Shown here: positions 23,801-36,437 of the stretch, one piece after another
How the letters are laid out: every line of letters starts with the position of its first letter
Position numbering within the stretch: the first letter of the stretch is position 1
Origin: Euonymus europaeus
Lineage: Eukaryota; Streptophyta; Magnoliopsida; Celastrales; Celastraceae
DNA: 64,000 nt
Assembly (NCBI GenBank): GCA_963580455.1
Contig: OY756958.1
Coordinates: 10,428,501 to 10,492,500, forward strand
Reading direction: 5' to 3'
Notes under the pieces: model-generated
Databases searched by the model: none
Seen by the model: the letters and a program-made list of their open reading frames with translations, nothing else
Told to the model about the DNA's origin: nothing
Made by a program: the position numbers and the translations under genes

Positions 23801-26800
23801 CCAAAACCCCAACCTTCTATGACAAATGGACAAAACCGTTTAAAGCTCCTCCATATAGTGAGTTGAGCAACTTCGGACAATCAAAGTTGCTCGTTGTACA
23901 CTTTTTGATGTTCTTTTATGTCAAATTTTACGAGTATAAGCTTCCTAGATGATCTCGATGCCAAAACCCCAACTTTCTATGACAAATAGACAAAAACTTT
24001 TAAAGCTCCTCAATAGAGAGAGTTGAGCAACTTCAGAACATAAAAGTTGCTCGGTGTACACTTTTTATTGTTATTCTATATCAAATTTTACGAGTATAAG
24101 CTTCCTAGATTATTTCGATGCCAAAAACCCAACATTCTATGACAAAAAGAAAAAACCGTTTAAAGCTCCTCCATAGAGTGAGTTGTGCAACTTCGGAATA
24201 TCAAAGTTGCTCGGTGTACACTTTTTGTTGTTCTTTTATGTCAAATTTTACGAGTATAAGCTTCCTAGATTATTTCGATGCCAAAACCCCAACTTTCGAT
24301 GACAAAAGGATAAAACCGTTTAAAGCTCCTCCATAGAGTGAGTTGAGCAACTTCGGACTATCAAAGTTGCTCGGTGTACACTTTTTGTTGTTCTTCTATT
24401 GTCAAATTTTACGAGTATAAGCTTTGTAGATTATTTCGATGCCAAAACACCAACTATCAATGACAAATCGACAAAACCGTTAAAAGCTACTCCATAGAGA
24501 GAGTTGAGCAACTTCGGACCATAAAAGTTGCTCGGTGTACACTTCTTATTGTTATTCTATGTCAAATTTTACGAGTATTAGCTTCGTAGATTATTTCGAT
24601 GCCAAAACCCCAACCTTCTATGACAAATGGACAAAAACTTTTAAAGCTCCTCAATATAGAGAGTTGAGCAACTTCAGAACACAAAAGTTGCTCGGTGTAC
24701 ACTTTTTATTGTTATTCTATATCAAATTTTACGAGTATAAGCTTCCTAGATTATTTCGATGCCAAAAACCCAACTTTCTATGACAAAAAGAAAAAACCGT
24801 TTAAAGCTCCTCCATAGAGTGAGTTGAGCAACATCGGACTATCAAAGTTGCTCGGTGTACACTTTTTGTTGTTCTTCTATTGTCAAATTTTACGAGTATA
24901 AGCTTCCTAGATTATTTCGATGCAAAAACACAAACTATCAATGACAAATCGACAAAACCGTTAAAAGCTACTCCATAGAGAGAGTTGAGCAACTTGGGAC
25001 CATAAAAGTTGCTCGGTGTACACTTCTTATTGTTATTCTATGTCAAATTTTACGAGTATAAGCATCCTAGATGATTTCGATGCCAAAACCCCAACCTTCT
25101 ATGACAAATGGACAAAACCGTTTAAAGCTCCTCCATATAGTGAGTTGAGCAACTTCGGACTATCAAAGTTGCTCGTTGTACACTTTTTGATGTTCTTTTA
25201 TGTCAAATTTTACGAGTATAAGCTTCCTAGATGATCTCGATGCCAAAACCCCAACTTTCTATGACAAATAGACAAAAACTTTTAAAGCTCCTCAATAGAG
25301 AGAGTTGAGCAACTTCAGAACATAAAAGTTGCTCGGTGTACACTTTTTATTGTTATTCTATATCAAATTTTACGAGTATAAGCTTCCTAGATTATTTCGA
25401 TGCCAAAAACCCAACTTTCTATGACAAAAAGAAAAAACTGTTTAAAGCTCCTCCATAGAGTGAGTTGTGCAACTTCGGAATATCAAAGTTGCTCGGTGTA
25501 CACTTTTTGTTGTTCTTTCATGTCAAATTTTACGAGTATAAGCTTCCTAGATTATTTCGATGCCAAAACCCCAACTTTCGATGACAAAAGGATAAAACCG
25601 TTTAAAGCTCCTCCATAGAGTGAGTTGAGCAACTTCGGACTATCAAAGTTGCTCGGTGTACACTTTTTGTTGTTCTTCTATTGTCAAATTTTACGAGTAT
25701 AAGCTTCGTAGATTATTTCGATGCCAAAACACCAACTATCAATGACAAATCGACAAAACCGTTAAAAGCTACTCCATAGAGAGAGTTGAGCAACTTGGGA
25801 CCATAAAAGTTGCTCGGTGTACACTTCTTATTGTTATTCTATGTCAAATTTTACGAGTATTAGCTTCGTAGATTATTTCGATGCCAAAACCTCAACCTTC
25901 TATGACAAATGGACAAAAACTTTTAAAGCTCCTCAATAGAGAGAGTTGAGCAACTTCAGAACACAAAAGTTGCTCGGTGTACACTTTTTGATGTTCTTTT
26001 ATGTCAAATTTTACGAGTATAAGCTTCCTAGATTATTTCGATGCCAAAAACCCAACTTTCTATGACAAAAAGAAAAAACCGTTTAAAGCTCCTCCTAGAG
26101 TGAGTTGAGCAACTTCGGATTATCAAAGTTGCTCGGTGTACACTTTTTGTTATTCTTCTATTGTCAAATTTTACGAGTATAAGCTTCCTAGATTATTTCG
26201 ATGCAAAAACGCCAACTATCAATGACAAATCGACAAAACCGTTAAAAGCTACTCCATAGAGAGAGTTGAGCAACTTGGGACCATAAAAGTTGCTCGGTGT
26301 ACACTTCTTATTGTTATTCTATGTCAAATTTTACGAGTATAAGCTTCCTAGATGATTTCGATGCCAAAACCCCAACCTTCTATGACAAATGGACAAAACC
26401 GTTTAAAGCTCCTCCATATAGTGAGTTGAGCAACTTCGGACTATCAAAGTTGCTCGTTGTACACTTTTTGATGTTCTTTTATGTCAAATTTTACGAGTAT
26501 AAGCTTCCTAGATGATCTCGATGCCAAAACCCCAACTTTCTATGACAAATAGACAAAATCTTTTAAAGCTCCTCAATAGAGAGAGTTGAGCAACTTCAGA
26601 ACATAAAAGTTGCTCGGTGTACACTTTTTATTGTTATTCTATATCAAATTTTACGAGTATAAGCTTTCTAGATTATTTCGATGCCAAAAACCCAACTTTC
26701 TATGACAAAAAGAAAAAACCGTTTAAAGCTCCTCCATAGAGTGAGTTGTGCAACTTCCGAATATCAAAGTTGCTCGGTGTACACTTTTTGTTGTTGTTTT

Positions 26801-26979
26801 ATGTCAAATTTTACGAGTATAAGCTTCCTAGATTATTTTGATGCCAAAACCAAACTTTCTATGACAAATGGACAAAAACATTAAAAGCTCCTCCATAGAG
26901 AGAGTTGTGCGACTTTGGAATATCAAAGTTGCTCGAAGTACACTTTTTGATATTCTTTTATGTCAAATTTTACGAGTAT
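20573..26979 (+). repeat. Anchor segment 6 (40 monomers, 6407 bp)
   Basis: The anchor pair and a doubled cassette (from 20895 and about 21696) are followed by a TAAAGCACC type near 22560. From about 22.8 kb the composition changes to the eight-type series of the higher-order repeat, which runs to the next anchor. No gene is seen. Confidence 0.9.
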
Positions 26980-27301
26980 AAGCTTCCTAGATTATTTCGA
27001 TGTGAAAACACCAACTTTACAAGACAAATGGACAAAAACGTTAAAAGCTCCTCCATAGAGAGAGTTGAGCAACTTCTAATCATCAAAGTCGCTCGGTATA
27101 CACTTTTTATTGTTCTTCTTCTATGTCAAATTTTACGAGTATATGTTTTGTGGATTATTTTGATGCCAAAACCTGAACTTTCTATGTCAAATGGACAAAA
27201 ACATTAAAAGCAACTCCATAGAGAGAGTTGTGCAACTTCGGACTATCAAAATTGGTCGGTGTACACTTTTTATTGTTATTCTACGCAAATTTTACGAGTA
27301 T
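26980..27301 (+). repeat. Anchor monomer pair 6
   Basis: Same two-unit structure. The second unit has AAATTGGTCGG in place of AAATTGCTCGG, a variant also present in pair 8 (near 44395), linking these two copies. Confidence 0.92.
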
Positions 27302-27476
27302 AAGCTTCCTAGATTATTTCGATGCCAAAAACCCAACTTTCTATGACAAAAGGAAAAAACCGTTTAAAGCTCCTCCATATAGTGAGTTGAGCAACTTCGG
27401 ACAATCAAAGTTGCTCGTTGTACACTTTTTGATGTTCTTTTATGTCAAATTTTACGAGTATAAGCTTCCTAGATGA
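27302..27476 (+). other. Recombinant monomer joining cassette type to type 4 of the 8-mer
   Basis: The monomer begins as the cassette type (AAAAACCCAAC, GACAAAAGGAAAAAACC) and ends as type 4 (CCTCCATATAGTGAG, GGACAATCAAAG, CTCGTTGTACAC). The change falls between about 27345 and 27378, in the shared ACCGTTTAAAGCTCCTCC stretch, and keeps the 160-bp register. This is the pattern of an unequal crossover or conversion between non-equivalent monomers. Confidence 0.82.
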
Positions 27477-30400
27477 TCTCGATGCCAAAACCCCAACTTT
27501 CTATGACAAATAGACAAAAACTTTTAAAGCTCCTCAATAGAGAGAGTTGAGCAACTTCAGAACATAAAAGTTGCTCGGTGTACACTTTTTATTGTTATTC
27601 TATATCAAATTTTACGAGTATAAGCTTCCTAGATTATTTCGATGCCAAAAACCCAACATTCTATGACAAAAAGAAAAAACCGTTTAAAGCTCCTCCATAG
27701 AGTGAGTTGTGCAACTTCGGAATATCAAAGTTGCTCGGTGTACACTTTTTGTTGTTCTTTTATGTCAAATTTTACGAGTATAAGCTTCCTAGATTATTTC
27801 GATGCCAAAATCCCAACTTTCGATGACAAAAGGATAAACCCGTTTAAAGCTCCTCCATAGAGTGAGTTGAGCAACTTCGGACTATCAAAGTTGCTCGGTG
27901 TACACTTTTTGTTGTTCTTCTATTGTCAAATTTTACGAGTATAAGCTTCGTAGATTATTTCGATGCCAAAACAACAACTATCAGTGACAAATCGACAAAA
28001 CCGTTAAAAGCTACTCCATAGAGAGAGTTGAGCAACTTGGGACCATAAAAGTTGCTCGGTGTACACTTCTTATTGTTATTCTATGTCAAATTTTACGAGT
28101 ATTAGCTTCGTAGATTATTTCGATGCCAAAACCCCAACCTTCTATGACAAAAAGAAAAAACCGTTTAAAGCTCCTCCATAGAGTGAGTTGAGCAACATCG
28201 GACTATCAAAGTTGCTCGGTGTACACTTTTTGTTGTTCTTCTATTGTCAAATTTTACGAGTATAAGCTTCCTAGATTATTTCGATGCAAAAACACCAACT
28301 ATCAATGACAAATCGACAAAACCGTTAAAAGCTACTCCATAGAGAGAGTTGAGCAACTTGGGACCATAAAAGTTGCTCGGTGTACACTTCTTATTGTTAT
28401 TCTATGTCAAATTTTACGAGTATAAGCTTCCTAGATGATTTCGATGCCAAAACCCCAACCTTCTATGACAAATAGACAAAACCGTTTAAAGCTCCTCCAT
28501 ATAGTGAGTTGAGCAACTTCGGACTATCAAAGTTGCTCGTTGTACACTTTTTGATGTTCTTTTATGTCAAATTTTACGAGTATAAGCTTCCTAGATGATC
28601 TCGATGCCAAAACCCCAACTTTCTATGACAAATAGACAAAAACTTTTAAAGCTCCTCAATAGAGAGAGTTGAGCAACTTCAGAACATAAAAGTTGCTCGG
28701 TGTACACTTTTTATTGTTATTCTATATCAAATTTTACGAGTATAAGCTTCCTAGATTATTTCGATGCCAAAAACCCAACTTTCTATGACAAAAAGAAAAA
28801 ACTGTTTAAAGCTCCTCCATAGAGTGAGTTGTGCAACTTCGGAATATCAAAGTTGCTCGGTGTACACTTTTTGTTGTTCTTTCATGTCAAATTTTACGAG
28901 TATAAGCTTCCTAGATTATTTCGATGCCAAAACCCCAACTTTCGATGACAAAAGGATAAAACCGTTTAAAGCTCCTCCATAGAGTGAGTTGAGCAACTTC
29001 GGACTATCAAAGTTGCTCGGTGTACACTTTTTGTTGTTCTTCTATTGTCAAATTTTACGAGTATAAGCTTCGTAGATTATTTCGATGCCAAAACACCAAC
29101 TATCAATGACAAATCGACAAAACCGTTAAAAGCTACTCCATAGAGAGAGTTGAGCAACTTGGGACCATAAAAGTTGCTCGGTGTACACTTCTTATTGTTA
29201 TTCTATGTCAAATTTTACGAGTATTAGCTTCGTAGATTATTTCGATGCCAAAACCCCAACCTTCTATGACAAATGGACAAAAACTTTTAAAGCTCCTCAA
29301 TAGAGAGAGTTGAGCAAACTTCTGAACACAAAAGTTGCTCGGTGTACACTTTTTATTGTTATTCTATATCAAATTTTATGAGTATAAGCTTCCTAGATTA
29401 TTTTGATGCCAAAAACCCAACTTTCTATGACAAAAAGAAAAAACCGTTTAAAGCTCCTCCATAGAGTGAGTTGAGCAACTTCGGACTATCAAAGTTGCTC
29501 GGTGTACACTTTTTGTTGTTCTTCTATTGTCAAATTTTACGAGTATAAGCTTCGTAGATTATTTCGATGCCAAAACACCAACTATCAATGACAAATCGAC
29601 AAAACCGTTAAAAGCTACTCCATAGAGAGAGTTGAGCAACTTGGGACCATAAAAGTTGCTCGGTGTACACTTCTTATTGTTATTCTATGTCAAATTTTAC
29701 GAGTATTAGCTTCGTAGATTATTTCGATTCCAAAACCCCAACCTTCTATGACAAATGGACAAAAAGTTTTAAAGCTCCTCAATATAGAGAGTTGAGCAAC
29801 TTCAGAACACAAAAGTTGCTCGGTGTACACTTTTTATTGTTATTCTATATCAAATTTTACGAGTATAAGCTTCCTAGATTATTTCGATGCCAAAAACCCA
29901 ACTTTCTATGACAAAAAGAAAAAACCGTTTAAAGCTCCTCCATAGAGTGAGTTGAGCAACATCGGACTATCAAAGTTGCTCGGTGTACACTTTTTGTTGT
30001 TCTTCTATTGTCAAATTTTACGAGTATAAGCTTCCTAGATTATTTCGATGCAAAAACACCAACTATCAATGAGAAATCGACAAAACCGTTAAAAGCTACT
30101 CCATAGAGAGAGTTGAGCAACTTGGGACCATAAAAGTTGCTCGGTGTACACTTCTTATTGTTATTCTATGTCAAATTTTATGAGTATAAGCTTCCTAGAT
30201 GATTTCGATGCCAAAATCCCAACCTTCTATGACAAATGGACAAAACCGTTTAAACCTCCTCCATATAGTGAGTTGAGCAACTTCGGACTATCAAAGTTGC
30301 TCGTTGTACACTTTTTGATGTTCTTTTATGTCAAATTTTACGAGTATAAGCTTCCTAGATGATCTCGATGCCAAAACCCCAACTTTCTATGACAAATAGA

Positions 30401-33400
30401 CAAAAACTTTTAAAGCTCCTCAATAGAGAGAGTTGAGCAACTTCAGAACATAAAAGTTGCTCGGTGTACACTTTTTATTGTTATTCTATATCAAATTTTA
30501 CGAGTATAAGCTTTCTAGATTATTTCGATGCCAAAAACCCAACTTTCTATGACAAAAAGAAAAAACCGTTTAAAGCTCCTCCATAGAGTGAGTTGTGCAA
30601 CTTCGGAATATCAAAGTTGCTAGGTGTACACTTTTTGTTGTTCTTTTATGTCAAATTTTACGAGTATAAGCTTCCTAGATTATTTCGATGCCAAAACCCC
30701 AACTTTCGATGACAAAAGGATAAAACCGTTTAAAGCTCCTCCATAGAGTGAGTTGAGCAACTTCGGACTATCAAAGTTGCTCGGTGTACACTTTTTGTTG
30801 TTCTTCTATTGTCAAATTTTATGAGTATAAGCTTCGTAGATTATTTCGATGCCAAAACACCAACTATCAATGACAAATCGACAAAACCGTTAAAAGCTAC
30901 TCCATAGAGAGAGTTGAGCAACTTCGGACCATAAAAGTTGCTCGGTGTACACTTCTTATTGTTATTCTATGTCAAATTTTACGAGTATTAGCTTCGTAGA
31001 TTATTTTGATGCCAAAACCCCAACATTCTTTGACAAATGGACAAAAACTTTTAAAGCTCCTCAATATAGAGAGTTGAGCAACTTCAGAACACAAAAGGTG
31101 CTCGGTGTACACTTTTTATTGTTATTCTATATCAAATTTTACGAGTATAAGCTTCCTAGATTATTTCGATGCCAAAAACCCAACTTTCTATGACAAAAAG
31201 AAAAAACCGTTTAAAGCTCCTCCATAGAGTGAGTTGAGCAACATCGGACTATCAAAGTTGCTCGGTGTACACTTTTTGTTGTTCTTCTATTGTCAAATTT
31301 TACGAGTATAAGCTTCCTAGATTATTTCGATGCAAAAACACCAACTATCAATGACAAATCGACAAAACCGTTAAAAGCTACTCCATAGAGAGAGTTGAGC
31401 AACTTGGGACCATAAAAGTTGCTCGGTGTACACTTCTTATTGTTATTCTATGTCAAATTTTACGAGTATAAGCTTCCTAGATGATTTCGATGCCAAAACC
31501 CCAACCTTCTATGACAAATGGACAAAACCGTTTAAAGCTCCTCCATATAGTGAGTTGAGCAACTTCGGACTATCAAAGTTGCTCGTTGTACACTTTTTGA
31601 TGTTCTTTTATGTCAAATTTTACGAGTATAAGCTTCCTAGATGATCTCGATGCCAAAACCCCAACTTTCTATGACAAATAGACAAAAACTTTTAAAGCTC
31701 CTCAATAGAGGGAGTTGAGCAACTTCAGAACATAAAAGTTGCTCGGTGTACACTTTTTATTGTTATTCTATATCAAATTTTATGAGTATAAGCTTCCTAG
31801 ATTATTTCGATGCCAAAAACCCAACTTTCTATGACAAAAAGAAAAAACCGTTTAAAGCTCCTCCATAGAGTGAGTTGTGCAACTTCGGAATATCAAAGTT
31901 GCTCGGTGTACACTTTTTGTTGTTCTTTTATGTCAAATTTTACGAGTATAAGCTTCCTAGATTATTTCGATGCCAAAAACCCAACTTTCTATGACAAAAA
32001 GAAAAAACCGTTTAAAGCTCCTCCATAGAGTGAGTTGAGCAACATCGGACTATCAAAGTTGCTCGGTGTACACTTTTTGTTGTTCTTCTATTGTCAAATT
32101 TTACGAGTATAAGCTTCCTAGATTATTTCGATGCAAAAACACCAACTATCAATGACAAATCGACAAAACCGTTAAAAGCTACTCCATAGAGAGAGTTGAG
32201 CAACTTGGGACCATAAAAGTTGCTCGGTGTACACTTCTTATTGTTATTCTATGTCAAATTTTACGAGTATAAGCTTCCTAGATGATTTCGATGCCAAAAC
32301 CCCAACCTTCTATGACAAATGGACAAAACCGTTTAAAGCTCCTCCATATAGTGAGTTGAGCAACTTCGGACTATCAAAGTTGCTCGTTGTACACTTTTTG
32401 ATGTTCTTTTATGTCAAATTTTACGAGTATAAGCTTCCTAGATGATCTCGATGCCAAAACCCCAACTTTCTATGACAAATAGACAAAAACTTTTAAAGCT
32501 CCTCAATAGAGAGAGTTGAGCAACTTCAGAACATAAAAGTTGCTCGGTGTACACTTTTTATTGTTATTCTATATCAAATTTTATGAGTATAAGCTTCCTA
32601 GATTATTTCGATGCCAAAAACCCAACTTTCTATGACAAAAAGAAAAAACCGTTTAAAGCTCATCCATAGAGTGAGTTGTGCAACTTCGGAATATCAAAGT
32701 TGCTCGGTGTACACTTTTTGTTGTTCTTTTATGTCAAATTTTACGAGTATAAGCTTCCTAGATTATTTCGATGCCAAAACCCCAACTTTCGATGACAAAA
32801 GGATAAAACCGTTTAAAGCTCCTCCATAGAGTGAGTTGAGCAACTTCGGACTATCAAAGTTGCTCGGTGTACACTTTTTGTTGTTCTTCTATTGTCAAAT
32901 TTTACGAGTATAAGCTTCGTAGATTATTTCGATGCCAAAACACCAACTATCAATGACAAATCGACAAAACCGTTAAAAGCTACTCCATAGAGAGAGTTGA
33001 GCAACTTGGGACCATAAAAGTTGCTCGGTGTACACTTCTTATTGTTATTCTATGTCAAATTTTACGAGTATTAGCTTCGTAGATTATTTCGATGCCAAAA
33101 CCCCAACCTTCTATGACAAATGGACAAAAACTTTTAAAGCTCCTCAATAGAGAGAGTTGAGCAACTTCAGAACACAAAAGTTGCTCGGTGTACACTTTTT
33201 ATTGTTATTCTATATCAAATTTTACGAGTATAAGCTTCCTAGATTATTTCGATGCCAAAAACCCAACTTTATATGACAAAAAGAAAAAACCGTTTAAAGC
33301 TCCTCCATAGAGTGAGTTGAACAACTTCGGAATATCAAAATTTTTCAGTGTACACTTTTTGATGTTCTTTTATGTCAAATTTTACGAGTATAAGCTTCAT

Positions 33401-36114
33401 AGATTATTTCGATGCCAAAACCCCAACTTTCTATGACAAATAGACAAAAACTTTTAAAGTTCCTCAATAGATAGAGTTGAGCAACTTCAGAACATAAAAG
33501 TTGCTCGATGTACACTTTTTATTGTTATTCTATATCAAATTTTACGAGTATAAGCTTCCTAGATTATTTCGATGCCAAAAACCCAACTTTCTATGACAAA
33601 AAGAAAAAACCGTTTAAAGCACCTCCATAGAGTGAGTTGAGCAACTTCGGAATATCAAAGTTGCTCGATGTACACTTTTTGTTGTTCTTTTATGTCAAAT
33701 TTTACGTGTATAAGCATCCTGGATTATTTGGATGCCAAAACCGAACTTTCTATGACAAATGGACAAAAACATTAAAAGCTCCTCCATAGAGAGAGTTGTG
33801 CGACTTCGGAATATCCAAGTTGCTCGAAGTACACTTTTTGATATTCTTTTATGTTAAATTTTACGAGTATAAGCTTCGTAGATTATTTCGATGCCAAAAC
33901 CCCAACTTTCGATGACAAAAGGATAAAACCTTTTAAAGCTCCTCCATAGAGTGAGTTGAGCAACTTCGGACTATCAAAGTTGCTCGGTGTACACTTTTTG
34001 TTGTTCTTCTATTGTCAAATTTTACGAGTATAAGCTTTGTAGATTATTTCGATGCCAAAACACCAACTATCAATGACAAATCGACAAAACCGTTAAAAGC
34101 TACTCCATAGAGAGAGTTGAGCAATTTGGGACCATAAAAGTTGCTCGGTGTACACTTCTTATTGTTATTCTATGTCAAATTTTATGAGTATTAGCTTCGT
34201 AGATTATTTCGATGCCAAAACCCCAACCTTCTATGACAAATGGACAAAAACTTTTAAAGCTCCTCAATAGAGAGAGTTGAGCAACTTCAGAACACAAAAG
34301 TTGCTCGGTGTACACTTTTTATTGTTATTCTATATCAAATTTTACGAGTATAAGCTTCCTAGATTATTTCGATGCCAAAAACCCAACTTTCTATGACAAA
34401 AAGAAAAAACCGTTTAAAGCTCCTCCATAGAGTGAGTTGAGCAACATCGGACTATGAAAGTTGCTCGGTGTACACTTTTTGTTGTTCTTCTATTGTCAAA
34501 TTTTACGAGTATAAGCTTCCTAGATTATTTCGATGCAAAAACACCAACTATCAATGACAAATTGACAAAACCGTTAAAAGCTACTCCATTGAGAGAGTTG
34601 AGCAACTTGGGACCATAAAAGTTGCTCGGTGTACACTTCTTATTGTTATTCTATGTCAAATTTTACGAGTATAAGCTTCCTAGATGATTTCGATGCCAAA
34701 ACCCCAACCTTCTATGACAAATGGACAAAACCGTTTAAAGCTCCTCCATATAGTGAGTTGAGCAACTTTGGACTATCAAAGTTGCTCGTTGTACATTTTT
34801 TGATGTTCTTTTATGTCAAATTTTACGAGTATAAGCTTCCTAGATGATCTCGATGCCAAAACCCCAACTTTCTATGATAAATAGACACAAACTTTTAAAG
34901 CTCCTCAATAGAGAGAGTTGAGCAACTTCAGAACATAAAAGTTGCTCGGTGTACACTTTTTATTGTTATTCTATATCAAATTTTACGAGTATAAGCTTCC
35001 TAGATTATTTCGATGCCAAAAACCCAACTTTCTAAGACAAAAAGAAAAAACCGTTTAAAGCTCCTCCATAGAGTGAGTTGTGCAACTTCGGAATATCAAA
35101 GTTGCTCGGTGTACACTTTTTGTTGTTCTTTTATGTCAAATTTTACGAGTATAAGCTTCCTAGATTATTTCGATGCCAAAACCCCAACTTTCGATGACAA
35201 AAGGATAAAACCGTTTAAAGCTCCTCCATAGAGTGAGTTGAGCAACTTCGGACTATCAAAGTTGCTCGGTGTACACTTTTTGTTGTTCTGCTATTGTCAA
35301 ATTTTACGAGTATAAGCTTCGTAGATTATTTCGATGCCAAAACACCAACTATCAATGACAAATCGACAAAACCGTTAAAAGCTACTCCATAGAGAGAGTT
35401 GAGCAACTTGGGACCATAAAAGTTGCTCGGTGTACACTTCTTATTGTTATTCTATGTCAAATTTTACGAGTATTAGCTTCGTAGATTATTTCGATGCCAA
35501 AACCCCAACCTTCTATGACAAATGGACAAAAACTTTTAAAGCTCCTCAATAGAGAGAGTTGAGCAAACTTCTGAACACAAAAGTTGCTCGGTGTACACTT
35601 TTTATTGTTATTCTATATCAAATTTTATGAGTATAAGCTTCCTAGATTATTTCGATGCCAAAAACCCAACTTTCTATGACAAAAAGAAAAAACCGTTTAA
35701 AGCTCCTCCATAGAGTGAGTTGAGCAACTTCGGACTATCAAAGTTGCTCGGTGTACACTTTTTGTTGTTCTTCTATTGTCAAATTTTACGAGTATAAGCT
35801 TCCTAGATTATTTCGATGCAAAAACACCAACTATCAATGACAAAAAGAAAAAACCGTTTAAAGCTCCTCCATAGAGTGAGTTGTGCAACTTCGGAATATC
35901 AAAGTTGCTCGGTGTACACTTTTTGTTGTTCTTTTATGTCAAATTTTACGAGTATAAGCTTCCTAGATTATTTTGATGCCAAAACCGAACTTTCTATGAC
36001 AAATGGACAAAAACATTAAAAGCTCCTCCATAGAGAGAGTTGTGCGACTTCGGAATATCAAAGTTGCTCGAAGTACACTTTTTGATATTCTTTTATGTCA
36101 AATTTTACGAGTAT

Positions 36115-36437
36115 AAGCTTCCTAGATTATTTCGATGTGAAAACACCAACTTTACAAGACAAATGGACAAAAACGTTAAAAGCTCCTCCATAGAGAGAGT
36201 TGAGCAACTTCTAATCATCAAAGTCGCTCGGTACACACTTTTTATTGTTCTTCTTCTATGTCAAATTTTACGAGTATATGTTTTGTGGATTATTTTGATG
36301 CCAAAACCTGAACTTTCTATGTCAAATGGACAAAAACATTAAAAGCAACTCTATAGAGAGAGTTGAGCAACTTCGGACTATCAAAGTTGCTCGGTGTACA
36401 CTTTTAGTTGTTCTTTTATGTCAAATTTTACGAGTAT
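36115..36437 (+). repeat. Anchor monomer 7 with hybrid second unit
   Basis: The first unit (36115-36277) is the usual anchor type, with CTCGGTACACAC in place of CTCGGTATACAC. The second unit starts as ATGTTTTGTGGATT with AAAAGCAACTC but ends as the AAAAGGAAAAAACC type (GTTGAGCAACTTCGG, AAAGTTGCTCGG, TTCTTTTATGTC). The next monomer is GCTTACTT, so one monomer has been lost by an in-register exchange near 36350-36375. Confidence 0.88.

Larger units (their letters stand above)
23297..32028 (+). repeat. Eight-monomer higher-order repeat, 1282-bp period
   Basis: Types in order: (1) TATTAGCTTCGTAG with CAGAACACAAAAG; (2) AAAAAGAAAAAACC with CAACATCGGAC, 161 bp; (3) GCAAAAACACCAACTATC; (4) AGATGATTTCG with CTCGTTGTACAC; (5) AGATGATCTCG with TAGACAAAAAC; (6) AAAAAGAAAAAACC with GTTGTGCAACTTCGG; (7) TCGATGACAAAAGG, 161 bp; (8) GCTTCGTAG with ACACCAACTATC. 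Type 1 starts at 23297, 24579, 25861, 29707 and 30989 give exact 1282-bp steps. Between 25861 and 29707 the register is disturbed by an anchor pair (26980) and by losses of whole monomers. A partial 801-bp (five-monomer) step runs from 31470 to 32271. Isolated runs of the same types occur at about 34.5-35.8, 41.2-41.8 and 49.4-50.0 kb. Confidence 0.9.
26980..36114 (+). repeat. Anchor segment 7 (57 monomers, 9135 bp)
   Basis: This is the longest anchor-to-anchor interval. The normal cassette is absent: after one AAAAGGAAAAAACC monomer the array switches at about 27.37 kb into type 4 of the eight-monomer repeat. More eight-type copies follow to about 32 kb, then mixed types (TAAAGCACC near 33621, GTGCGACTT near 33800), then another eight-type run at about 34.2-35.8 kb. 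No gene is seen. Confidence 0.9.
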
